Below are positions 1 through 8,775 of a DNA stretch of 64,000 nucleotides, one piece after another (position 1 is the stretch's first letter; each line of letters begins with the position of its first letter). This DNA comes from Azospira restricta. Lineage in GTDB: Bacteria; Pseudomonadota; Gammaproteobacteria; Burkholderiales; Rhodocyclaceae. The stretch is taken from positions 3,233,501-3,297,500 of the forward strand of contig NZ_CP064781.1 in NCBI RefSeq assembly GCF_016858125.1, given 5' to 3'. The notes beneath the pieces are model-generated. The model made no database searches and was not told the origin of the DNA. It saw only the letters and a list, made by a program, of their open reading frames with translations. The translations under genes and the position numbers were made by a program.

Positions 1-32
1 GGCGCATGATGCTGCGGATGATTCCCGGCCAT
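1..32 (-). CDS. hybB: Start of HybB-like hydrogenase membrane subunit (partial)
   Basis: Only the first ten codons are inside the window (M-A-G-N-H-P-Q-H-H-A). The ATG lies one base after the hybA stop codon, and a run of G residues at the end of hybA can serve as its ribosome binding site. In Hyb-type operons the gene after hybA encodes the multi-pass NrfD-family quinone-linked subunit, so the call rests on gene order and not on recognisable residues. Confidence 0.5.
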   Translation of the reverse strand, partial: MAGNHPQHHA

Positions 33-33
33 C

Positions 34-1020
34 TCAGTTCCCCCCCTTTTCGTCGTCGGCGTCCGGCTTGATGTTGCGCTTGGCGACGAAAGTCATCGCG
101 CCGAGCACGGCGAGCGGCATCGCCAGCCCGCCGTAGAGCGTGTGCTGGATCGACTCGGAATGCGCCGCCGCGGCTTCCGGCGGCAGGCTGGGCATGCCGA
201 CCTTCTCGAACGGCACCCCCGAGAGCTTGAGCACCTGCGTGCCGCCGTACTCGGTCTCGCCGTAGACATGCTGCTGGTAGGTGCCGACGACGTTCTCGTA
301 GCTCTGGTCCGGCCCGCCCAGCTTGCCGCGCGGGAAGGTGGCGAAGGTGCCGGGCTTCAGCGCCAGGCGGCGCTTGGCTTCGGCGAGCAGGTCGCTGGTC
401 TTGCCGTAGAGCGTCGCACCGGTCGGGCAGACCTCGGCACAGGCCGAGTAGCGGCCGTCCTTGTAGCGGTGGCGGCACAGTTCGCACTTGCCGATCTTGC
501 CGGTAGGCGAGTCGTACTGGTACTTGGGGATACCGAACGGGCAGGCGGCGACGCAGTAGCGGCAGCCGATGCAGGCGTCGGCGTTGTACTCGACGATGCC
601 GTTCTCCGGATTCTTGACCATCGCCGACACCGGGCAGGCCGAGACGCACGAGGGGTCGGCGCAGTGCATGCACGAGGTCTTCATGAAGGCGTAGCCGTTC
701 TCCTCGGCGTCCTTCGTCTCCATCGTGCCGCTGCGGTACATCTTGATCAGGTTGAAGGTGCGGCCGCTGGTGTCGAGCGGCGTGTCCCACAGCTGGTCGA
801 GCGTCGAGAACTCGGCCGGATTGTCGTTGGCCTGCTTGCAGGCGGCGACGCAGGCCTTGCAGCCGACGCACAGCGTCGCGTCGTAGAGCAGGCCGAGCGC
901 CTCGGGCGGGCGCTGACGCGTCTCGCGCGCGACGGCCGGCGTGCTGGTGACGGCGCTCGCCGCCACCGCCGCACCGCTCGCGGCGACGACCCCCTTCAGG
1001 AAATTGCGACGGGTGCTCAT
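34..1020 (-). CDS. hybA: HybA-like four-cluster ferredoxin subunit of NiFe hydrogenase
   Basis: 328 residues, the usual HybA length. A twin-arginine motif (RRNFLK, residues 4-9) and an Ala-rich stretch form a Tat signal. Four cysteine sets follow, beginning with C51-x2-C54-x2-C57-x3-C61, then CMHC...CVSACP, CIGCRYCVAACP and CELC...CAEVCP, enough for four [4Fe-4S] clusters. A hydrophobic segment near the C-terminus (GGLAMPLAVLGAM) should anchor it in the membrane. The family passes electrons between the hydrogenase small subunit and the membrane quinone subunit on the periplasmic side. It starts two bases after the hybO stop and is followed by the hybB start, so the three genes form one operon. 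Confidence 0.93.
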   Translation of the reverse strand: MSTRRNFLKGVVAASGAAVAASAVTSTPAVARETRQRPPEALGLLYDATLCVGCKACVAACKQANDNPAEFSTLDQLWDTPLDTSGRTFNLIKMYRSGTMETKDAEENGYAFMKTSCMHCADPSCVSACPVSAMVKNPENGIVEYNADACIGCRYCVAACPFGIPKYQYDSPTGKIGKCELCRHRYKDGRYSACAEVCPTGATLYGKTSDLLAEAKRRLALKPGTFATFPRGKLGGPDQSYENVVGTYQQHVYGETEYGGTQVLKLSGVPFEKVGMPSLPPEAAAAHSESIQHTLYGGLAMPLAVLGAMTFVAKRNIKPDADDEKGGN

Positions 1021-1022
1021 CG

Positions 1023-2198
1023 TTACACCTGTTCCTTCTCGCCGGCCTTCTTCGCCGCTTCCATCTCCTCGGCCTGGTGCGAGAGGCCGAGGTTGCGGGC
1101 GACCATCGCGCCGGCGCCGGCAGCGGCGCCGGCCACCGCAGCGAGCACGGCGGCGGCACCGAGCGTCGCGCCGGTGCCCTTCTCCTCGACGATGCGCGGG
1201 TACTGCAGCGGCGGTTCGATGTTCTTCAGCTTGGCCGGCAGATGGATCGGCTTCTGGAAGCCGACGCCCTGCTCGGTGCAGCCGATGCACGGATGGCCGC
1301 AGCCGACCGGCCAGGTGCCGCCGCCGGCGTCGCCGAAGAGCACGGTCGGGCAGTTGGCATAGGTCTCCGGCCCCTTGCAGCCGAGCTTGTACAGGCAGTA
1401 GCCCTTGCGGTGGCCGTCGTCGCCGAACTCCATGGCGAAGCGGCCGGCGTCGAAGTGCGCGCGGCGCTCGCAGTTCTCGTGGATCAGCCGCGAGTAGGCG
1501 AACTTCGGCCGGCCGAGCGCGTCGATCTCGGGCAGCGTGCCGAAGGTCAGGAAATGCACGACCGTTGACAGGAAGTTGTACGGGTTCGGCGGACAGCCGG
1601 GGATCGTCACCACCGGCTTGTCGGTGATGATCTTGTTGGCGCCGACGGCGCCGGTCGGGTTCGGGTCGGTCGAGGGCATGCCGCCCCACGACGCGCAGGA
1701 ACCGATCGCGATCACCGCCGCGGCGTCCTTCGCGCATTCCTTCGTCAGCTCGATCGCCGTCTTGCCGCCGATCTTGCAGTAGATGCCACCGTCCTTGGTC
1801 GGGATCGCGCCCTCGATCACCAGCACGTACTTGCCGGCGTTGGCCTTCATCGCCGCTTCGCGCGCCGCCTCGATCTGGTGGCCGGCGGCGGCGAACAGCG
1901 TCTCGTGGTAGTCGAGCGAGATGACGTCGAGGATCAGCTTCTCCAGCGTCGGGTGCTCGGCGCGCAGCATCGACTCGGTACAGCCGGTGCATTCCTGGAA
2001 GTGCAGCCAGATCACCGACGGCCGCTTCTTCGCCGCCACCGCCTCGGCGACGGCCGCGTCGGCGCCCTGCGGCAGCCCCAGCGTCGTCGCCAGCGCCGCG
2101 CAGAACTGCAGGAACTCGCGCCGCGACATCTGCAGGCGCTCGGCCGCTGCCGCGATCTTCTCGTTCATTTCCAGCGACAACAGACTGGTATTCGCCAT
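1023..2198 (-). CDS. hybO: Periplasmic NiFe hydrogenase small subunit (HybO type)
   Basis: 391 residues. The Tat motif SRREFL (25-30) precedes a hydrophobic region, so the folded heterodimer should be exported. Cluster ligands are visible: C70-x2-C73 (proximal), GSCASWGG, IPGCPPNP, an H...C...C...C stretch (HENCERR to KLGCKG), and HPCIGCTEQG (medial and distal region). A C-terminal hydrophobic helix (about residues 344-370) can anchor the enzyme. The product carries electrons from the NiFe site of the large subunit, which lies outside the window, to HybA/HybB. In E. coli the order is hybO-hybA-hybB-hybC, which this matches. A GAAGGGTGAGG ribosome binding site sits before the ATG. Confidence 0.94.
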   Translation of the reverse strand: MANTSLLSLEMNEKIAAAAERLQMSRREFLQFCAALATTLGLPQGADAAVAEAVAAKKRPSVIWLHFQECTGCTESMLRAEHPTLEKLILDVISLDYHETLFAAAGHQIEAAREAAMKANAGKYVLVIEGAIPTKDGGIYCKIGGKTAIELTKECAKDAAAVIAIGSCASWGGMPSTDPNPTGAVGANKIITDKPVVTIPGCPPNPYNFLSTVVHFLTFGTLPEIDALGRPKFAYSRLIHENCERRAHFDAGRFAMEFGDDGHRKGYCLYKLGCKGPETYANCPTVLFGDAGGGTWPVGCGHPCIGCTEQGVGFQKPIHLPAKLKNIEPPLQYPRIVEEKGTGATLGAAAVLAAVAGAAAGAGAMVARNLGLSHQAEEMEAAKKAGEKEQV

Positions 2199-2283
2199 AA
2201 CCTCACCCTTCTTCCGAAAGCACCCGGCAGCGGCCGGGAGATCATTTGTTCACGCCCGCGGCGTCCCCTGTCGGCACGGCAGA

Positions 2284-2300
2284 TACAAGATCCATGCCAA
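2284..2300 (-). promoter_or_regulatory. Candidate sigma-54 promoter for hybOAB
   Basis: On the minus strand TTGGCATGGATCTTGTA lies about 85 bases upstream of the hybO ATG. It keeps the sigma-54 TGGCA block and TTG at the right distance, with T in place of C in the -12 GC doublet. Sigma-54 control is known for several proteobacterial uptake hydrogenases. No strong sigma-70 promoter was seen here. Assignment is by motif only. Confidence 0.4.
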
Positions 2301-2430
2301 ACAGGAATAGGCTTTCAGAACAGCGACTTGGAGAGAACCGAGGAGGCCGATGCGCAAGACGCGCTTACAGCGTCAGGCGAAAGTGGAAAGCAGGTTTCCA
2401 GGCGGGAAACGGCGGCGGCAAGCGCCAAAG

Positions 2431-2461
2431 AAAAAGCGGCGCGGACAAGCGTCCGCGCCGC
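2431..2461 (-). terminator. Rho-independent terminator of the 2480-2800 gene
   Basis: An 11-bp perfect GC-rich stem (2436-2446 with 2451-2461) around the loop AAGC is followed on the minus strand by TTTTTCTTT. It lies 19 bases after the stop codon of the small minus-strand gene and separates it from the hyb operon. Confidence 0.85.
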
Positions 2462-2479
2462 CTCGGGGAACGGCGTGCG

Positions 2480-2800
2480 TCAGTAGCTGATGCTGAAATT
2501 GACGGCGTCGACACGGATCGTGTCGCGGCCGAGCGCGAGCGCCGCCTGGCGCGCGAAATCGTGCGCCCAGTCCTTGCCGGCGGCGAAGCGCGCCTCGCCG
2601 CCGCCGCGGGCGACGCCGAGGATCTTGTCGATGATCAGCACCTTGCCGACCGGATTGCTCGGCTCGCACTCGAGATCGGCGAATTCCTTGTCGAACCAGC
2701 GGCGCGCCTCCTCGGCGCTGCGCCCGGCGAGATCGGCGTCGGACATCTTGAATTCGTATTCCTTGTCCTTGCCAAAGACCACAATCACTTGATAGAGCAT
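2480..2800 (-). CDS. Conserved-looking hypothetical protein, 106 aa
   Basis: A small soluble protein beginning MLYQVIVVFGKDKEYEFKM, with a mixed alpha/beta composition and no signal peptide or membrane segment. Residues near the middle (PVGKVLIIDKILGVARGGGEARFAAGKDWAHDFA) alternate hydrophobic strands with a helix. I do not recognise the family. It is monocistronic, with a clear terminator downstream and a GGAGGCAG ribosome binding site upstream. GC usage matches the chromosome, so it is probably a resident gene. Confidence 0.7.
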   Translation of the reverse strand: MLYQVIVVFGKDKEYEFKMSDADLAGRSAEEARRWFDKEFADLECEPSNPVGKVLIIDKILGVARGGGEARFAAGKDWAHDFARQAALALGRDTIRVDAVNFSISY

Positions 2801-3031
2801 CTGCCTCCTCCAGCTGTTATGACGTGCGACCGGCCCATTCTAGCCGTTTTTCCCCCGCCTGGCCGACTCGATCGCGGCGCGCCCGGCATTTCGCCGCGAC
2901 GCTACCCGCCTGCATCATACCCTGCGCCGCCGCCGATGAGGATAGGCGGCCGGCGCGTTGTCTTTCGCCGGCGGGGCGACTACCATTGCTGGCATTTTGA
3001 TCAGCGGGACGCGTTTGCCGCGACCACCGAG

Positions 3032-3244
3032 ATGACGCTCAGCGACGAAGAAATCGCCGAAATCCGCGGCCAGCTCTACGAGCTGCAGGTCGAGCACCGC
3101 GACCTCGACCTGGTGATCGAACACCTCACCGCCAACCCGCCGCCCGACCAGCTGCTGATCCGCCGCCTGAAGAAACGCAAGCTGCAGCTGAAGGACCGCA
3201 TCACCCTGCTCGAGCGCTTGCTCGTCCCCGACATTCCCGCCTGA
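3032..3244 (+). CDS. YdcH/DUF465-family small protein
   Basis: 70 residues, MTLSDEEIAEIRGQLYEL..., followed by HRDLDLVIEHL, PPPDQLLIRRLKKRKLQLKDRI and a short tail. The pattern of H-x2-LD-x2-I then DQL-x3-RLKK-x2-LxLKD-x-I is that of the DUF465/YdcH family, small helical-hairpin proteins of unknown role. The start ATG is inside a longer open frame and is chosen because it gives the normal family length. The alpha/beta hydrolase gene begins two bases after its stop, so the two are probably co-transcribed. Confidence 0.85.
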   Translation: MTLSDEEIAEIRGQLYELQVEHRDLDLVIEHLTANPPPDQLLIRRLKKRKLQLKDRITLLERLLVPDIPA

Positions 3245-3246
3245 CG

Positions 3247-4038
3247 ATGAAGACGACGATCGACGGCCTGGCGTGCCATATCGCCACCGCCGGGCCTGCA
3301 CCCGCCCCCGGCAAACCGGCGCTGCTGCTGGTGCACGGCGCCGCCAACGACCACGCCGCGTGGCACGACGTGATGCCGCAGCTGGCCGCGCGCGGCCTTT
3401 CGGTGTTCGCCCCCGACCTGCCCGGCCACGGCCAGTCGGCTGGCACCCCGCTGGCTTCGATCGGCGCGCTCGCCGACTGGCTGCTGGCACTGCTCGGCAA
3501 GCTCGAACTCGACGGCGCGACGGTCGCCGGCCATTCGATGGGATCGCTGGTCGCGCTGGAAGCGGCGGCGCGCGGCGGCGCCCGCATCGGCCGCCTGGCG
3601 CTGCTCGGCGCGTCCGTGCCGATGCCGGTCTCCGGCGCGCTGCTCGAGGCGGCGCGGGCGACGCCCGACGCCGCCTGCCGGATGGTCGCCTTGTGGTCGC
3701 ACACGCCGTCGTTCTTCGTCGCCGGCAACGGCGGCGGCCACGGCGTCTGGGGGCCGGGCAAGACGCTCGCGGTGATGCGGCGCAACGCCGGCACGCTGGC
3801 CACCGACCTCGCCAACTGCAACGATTATGGCAACGGCCTCGCCGCCGCGGCGGCGGTCGCCGGCCCGACGCTGCTGCTGCTCGGCAAGCGCGACCGGATG
3901 ACGCCGCTGCGCGCGGTGCAGCCGCTGCAGGACGCGCTGCGCCAGGCGACGCGGCGCGAGCTGGACGACTGCGGGCACGCGATGATGGTGGAGCGGCCGC
4001 AGGCGGTCGCCGCGGCACTGGCGGAATTCGCGGCCTAG
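3247..4038 (+). CDS. Alpha/beta hydrolase, 263 aa
   Basis: Alpha/beta-hydrolase fold with an oxyanion segment LLVHGAAND (27-35), the DLPGHGQS stretch (57-64), a nucleophile elbow GHSMGS with Ser97, an acid in GKRDRMTP (about D217), and a histidine in CGHAMMVE (about H245). The triad is complete. There is no signal peptide, so it should act in the cytoplasm on a small ester or C-C bond substrate. The substrate cannot be read from the sequence. It is coupled to the DUF465 gene and converges on the phosphate transporter. Confidence 0.88.
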   Translation: MKTTIDGLACHIATAGPAPAPGKPALLLVHGAANDHAAWHDVMPQLAARGLSVFAPDLPGHGQSAGTPLASIGALADWLLALLGKLELDGATVAGHSMGSLVALEAAARGGARIGRLALLGASVPMPVSGALLEAARATPDAACRMVALWSHTPSFFVAGNGGGHGVWGPGKTLAVMRRNAGTLATDLANCNDYGNGLAAAAAVAGPTLLLLGKRDRMTPLRAVQPLQDALRQATRRELDDCGHAMMVERPQAVAAALAEFAA

Positions 4039-4062
4039 GCTATCCGCCGCGGCCGCGGCCGG

Positions 4063-5070
4063 TCAGAGGATGAACGTCCCCAGCCACCAGAACAGCGCCG
4101 CGATCAGCGCGCTGGCGGGAATGGTCAGCACCCAGGCCCAGACGATGCCGCCGGCGATGCCCCAGCGCACCGCCGACATCTTCTGCGACGAGCCGACGCC
4201 GACGATGGCGCCGGTGATGGTGTGCGTGGTCGACACCGGGATGCCGAGGCCGGTCGCCAGGAACAGCGTGATGGCGCCGCCGGTCTCGGCGCAGAAGCCG
4301 CCGACCGGCTTCAGCTTGGTGATCTTCTGGCCCATCGTCTTGACGATGCGCCAGCCGCCGAACAGCGTGCCGAGGCCGATCGCGATGTAGCAGACGGCGA
4401 TCACCCAGGTCGGGATCGGGTCCTTGGCGGTGGTCATGCCGGCGGCGATCAGCAGCATCCAGATGATGCCCATCGTCTTCTGCGCATCGTTGCCGCCGTG
4501 GCCGAGGCTGTACAGCGACGCCGAGACCAGCTGCAGGCGGCGGAACCACTTGTCCACGCGCCGCGGCGTCGTCCGCCGCAGCACCCAGGAGACGAGCACC
4601 ATCAATAACGCGCCGAGCAGCATGCCGAGCAGCGGCGAGACGAAGATGAAGATGATCGTCTTGGTGACGCCCGAGGCGATCAGCGCCGACGGCCCGGCCT
4701 TGGCGATCGCGGCACCGACCAGCCCGCCCATCAGCGCGTGCGACGACGACGACGGGATGCCGTAGTACCAGGTGATCAGGTTCCAGGCGATGGCGCCGAC
4801 CAGCGCGCCGAAGACGACGATGTGGTCGATGATCACCGGCTCGACGGTGCCCTTGCCGACCGTGGTCGCCACCTTCAGCTGGAAGACGGCGACGGCGACG
4901 ACGTTGAAGAAGGCGGCGAAGGCCACCGCGTGCTGCGGCTTGAGCACGCCGGTCGAGACCACGGTCGCGATCGAGTTCGCGGCATCGTGGAAGCCGTTCA
5001 TGAAGTCGAACGCGAGGGCCAGCAGGACGAGGAAAATCACTACGCCCAGGCTGATTTGCAGGGTTTCCAT
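4063..5070 (-). CDS. pit: Low-affinity inorganic phosphate transporter (Pit family)
   Basis: 335 residues with about ten hydrophobic segments. The two PiT signature repeats are present: FMNGFHDAANSIATVVSTGVL near the N-terminus and SLGHGGNDAQKTMGIIWM in the second half, each with the conserved GxxDAxNxxAT-like or GGNDAQK core. The family carries metal-phosphate with protons across the inner membrane. The DUF47 gene lies 21 bases upstream in the same direction, the usual pit partner arrangement. Confidence 0.93.
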   Translation of the reverse strand: METLQISLGVVIFLVLLALAFDFMNGFHDAANSIATVVSTGVLKPQHAVAFAAFFNVVAVAVFQLKVATTVGKGTVEPVIIDHIVVFGALVGAIAWNLITWYYGIPSSSSHALMGGLVGAAIAKAGPSALIASGVTKTIIFIFVSPLLGMLLGALLMVLVSWVLRRTTPRRVDKWFRRLQLVSASLYSLGHGGNDAQKTMGIIWMLLIAAGMTTAKDPIPTWVIAVCYIAIGLGTLFGGWRIVKTMGQKITKLKPVGGFCAETGGAITLFLATGLGIPVSTTHTITGAIVGVGSSQKMSAVRWGIAGGIVWAWVLTIPASALIAALFWWLGTFIL

Positions 5071-5091
5071 GCGCCGTCCGCGTTTTCTGGG

Positions 5092-5730
5092 TCAGGAGTT
5101 TTCGAGGACGATGCCTTCGATGACGTTGGCAACGTCCTCGCAGCGGTCGGTAATCGTTTCGAGCAGTTCGTAGATCGCCTTGAACTTGATCAGCTGGCGG
5201 ACGTCCGGCTCGTCGCGGAACAGCTTCGACATCGCGCCGCGCATGACGCGGTCGGCGTCCGACTCGAACTGGTCGATCTCGCGGCAGGTGGCGAGGATGG
5301 TCTGCGCATGGTCCATCGAATGCAGCAGGTTCACCGCAATCTTCACCCGCTCGCAGCAGGCGAGCGTGATCTCGGCCAGCGTGATCGCCTCCGGCGTGCC
5401 GCGCTGGATGTCGTACAGCGCGACGGTCTGCGCCACGTCCTGGGTGATGTCCAGGATGTCGTCCATGCGCGTGATCAGCTGGTGGATCTCGTCGCGGTCG
5501 AGCGGCGTGATGAAGGTCTTGTGCAGCTGCGCGATGGTTTCGTGCGTGATCTTGTCGGCACCGGTCTCGGCCTTGTCGATCGCTGCTGCGCAGACCTCGA
5601 CGTCCTCCTTGCCGTTGTTCAGCGCGGTCATCATCGCGACCAGCTGCTTGCCGCCCTCGACGATCAGTTCCGCGTGCTCGTTGAAAAGATCGAAGAATTT
5701 GCCCTCTTTGGGCATCAGCCGTCCGAACAT
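5092..5730 (-). CDS. DUF47/PhoU-like Pit accessory protein
   Basis: 212 residues from the ATG at 5730 (MFGRLMPKEGKFFDLFNEHAE...), the normal DUF47 start. A longer frame with MVHS... upstream is not favoured. All-helical, with E/DxxxD-type metal-binding patterns (HETIAQLHKTFITPLDRDEIHQLITRMDDILD), as in PhoU-like proteins. The family partners Pit transporters and is thought to control their activity. It is the first gene of a two-gene phosphate operon. Confidence 0.9.
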   Translation of the reverse strand: MFGRLMPKEGKFFDLFNEHAELIVEGGKQLVAMMTALNNGKEDVEVCAAAIDKAETGADKITHETIAQLHKTFITPLDRDEIHQLITRMDDILDITQDVAQTVALYDIQRGTPEAITLAEITLACCERVKIAVNLLHSMDHAQTILATCREIDQFESDADRVMRGAMSKLFRDEPDVRQLIKFKAIYELLETITDRCEDVANVIEGIVLENS

Positions 5731-5841
5731 GACAGTTCCGTGATGATTTTGTGACGGGCGCGAGTGTACCATCTCTTGATGCAGCGCAACGACGATTTAC
5801 CTCAAGGAAATCGCCCTTTCCCGCGCGCCCGTAAACGACAA

Positions 5842-5864
5842 AGCCCGCACCAATGGTGCGGGCT
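5842..5864 (-). terminator. Terminator downstream of tRNA-Ser
   Basis: AGCCCGCACCA and TGGTGCGGGCT form an 11-bp inverted repeat just after the CCA end of the tRNA, followed on the minus strand by TTTGTCGTTT. It probably ends the tRNA transcript. The U-tract is interrupted, so strength is uncertain. Confidence 0.7.
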
Positions 5865-5870
5865 GTCGAG

Positions 5871-5958
<88 letters not shown>

Positions 5959-5971
5959 GCGAAAGGCGCGC

Positions 5972-6000
5972 AGTATAGCAGCACAAATAGAACGACACAA
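5972..6000 (-). promoter_or_regulatory. Sigma-70-type promoter for tRNA-Ser
   Basis: On the minus strand TTGTGT, a 17-base spacer and TATACT lie 13 bases upstream of the tRNA 5' end. The -35 element ends at the first base of mltF, so the two promoters are back to back. Confidence 0.6.
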
Positions 6001-7391
6001 TGCGCTGGCCGCTGATTTTTCTTTCCACCCTTTTTCTCGCCGCCTGCGGGGAGCCGTTGCCGCCCCCGCTCGCCGAGAGCCGCGAGCTGATCGTGCTGAC
6101 GCGCGAGGGGCCGACGACGCTGTCGCGCGACGACAACGGCAGCACCGCCGGCTTCGAGCACAGCCTGGTCACGCTGTTCGCCGCCGAGCTCGGCAAGAAG
6201 CCGCGCTTCGTCGTCGTCCGCGACGACGCCGAGATCGCCGAGCGGCTGAAGGCCGGCAGGGGGCACCTCGGCGCCGCCTGGCTGACACCGCCGGACGACC
6301 CGGCGCTGGTCGCCGGCCCGAGCTTCTTCACCAGCGGCAACGTCGTCGCGCAGAACGAGGGCGCGCTGACCATCAACTCGCCGGAGGACCTCGCCGGCCG
6401 CACGCTGCACGTGCTCGCCGGCTCGCGCCAGGCGGCGGCGCTGCATGCGCTGCGCGAACGGATCGGCGGGCTGGACGTGGTCGAGGCCGACGACGGCAGC
6501 GAACTCGACCTGCTCGGCCGCGTCGCCGAGCGGCGCGACGCCGCGGCGCTGGTCGACGGCGCGGTGCTCGACATCGCCGCCAATTACTATCCGCAGCTGC
6601 AGCACGGCCCGAGCCTCGGCGAAGCGGTGCCGATCGCCTGGCTGTTCCCGGCCGGCACCGCCCCCGAGGTGCTGCAGCACGCGCACGCCTTCTTCGAGCG
6701 CATCCGCGCCGACGGCACGCTGGCCCGGCTGACCGACCGCTATTTCGGCCACGTCGAGCGCCTCGGGCAGATCGACGTCGTGCGCTTCATCGAGCGCATG
6801 CGCACGCTGCTGCCGCGCTACCGGGGCGAGTTCGAGGCGGCCGAGGCGAGCACCGGCATCGACTGGCGGCTGCTCGCCGCGCTCGCCTACCAGGAATCGC
6901 AGTGGGACCCGCTGGCGACCAGCCCGACCGGCGTGCGCGGCATGATGATGCTGACCGAGGACACCGCCGACCAGCTGCGCGTGAGCAACCGGCTCGACGC
7001 GAAGCAGAGCATCCGCGCCGGCGCGCAGTATTTCGCCGACCTCCGCGACGCGCTGCCGGCCTCGGTGCCGGAGCCGGACCGAACCTGGATGGCGATCGCC
7101 GCCTACAACATGGGGATGGGGCACTTCAACGGTGCCCGCCACATCGCGCAGGGGATGAAGAAGAGTACGGACTCGTGGTACGAGATGAAGACCGTGCTGC
7201 CGCTGCTGGCGCGGCCGCAGTATTACCAGCGGCTGAAATCGGGCAAGGCGCGCGGCGGCGAGGCGGTGATCACCGCCGAGAACGTGCGCATGTACTACGA
7301 CATCCTGAGCCGCTTCGAGCCCCGCTACCGCCCGTTCGCCGAGCGCGGCACGGACCGGATCGACGGCGCCGCGGCGGGGCTGCGGCGCTGA
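6000..7391 (+). CDS. mltF: Membrane-bound lytic murein transglycosylase F
   Basis: 463 residues. A lipoprotein signal (MRWPLIFLSTLFLAAC) has the lipobox LAAC. Residues of about 25-250 form an extracellular solute-binding-like (SBP_bac_3) domain. The C-terminal half is an SLT transglycosylase domain with catalytic Glu in AYQESQWDPLATSPTGVRGMM, plus AYNMGMGH and the RPQYYQRLKSGKARGGEAV stretch. MltF cleaves the glycan strand of peptidoglycan to 1,6-anhydro ends from the outer membrane. Length and order match E. coli MltF. It converges on serS. Confidence 0.93.
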   Translation: MRWPLIFLSTLFLAACGEPLPPPLAESRELIVLTREGPTTLSRDDNGSTAGFEHSLVTLFAAELGKKPRFVVVRDDAEIAERLKAGRGHLGAAWLTPPDDPALVAGPSFFTSGNVVAQNEGALTINSPEDLAGRTLHVLAGSRQAAALHALRERIGGLDVVEADDGSELDLLGRVAERRDAAALVDGAVLDIAANYYPQLQHGPSLGEAVPIAWLFPAGTAPEVLQHAHAFFERIRADGTLARLTDRYFGHVERLGQIDVVRFIERMRTLLPRYRGEFEAAEASTGIDWRLLAALAYQESQWDPLATSPTGVRGMMMLTEDTADQLRVSNRLDAKQSIRAGAQYFADLRDALPASVPEPDRTWMAIAAYNMGMGHFNGARHIAQGMKKSTDSWYEMKTVLPLLARPQYYQRLKSGKARGGEAVITAENVRMYYDILSRFEPRYRPFAERGTDRIDGAAAGLRR

Positions 7392-7398
7392 CCCGGCG

Positions 7399-8730
<1,332 letters not shown>

Positions 8731-8775
8731 TTATACGCGAGGCCGGCTGCGGCTTCAGCGGCGGGGCAGCGCCGC

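Noticed and set aside
5763-5792. A sigma-70 promoter or Pho box for the DUF47-pit operon
   Set aside because: TACACT could be a -10 box, but the nearest TTG hexamer gives a 15-base spacer, and no Pho-box repeat was found.
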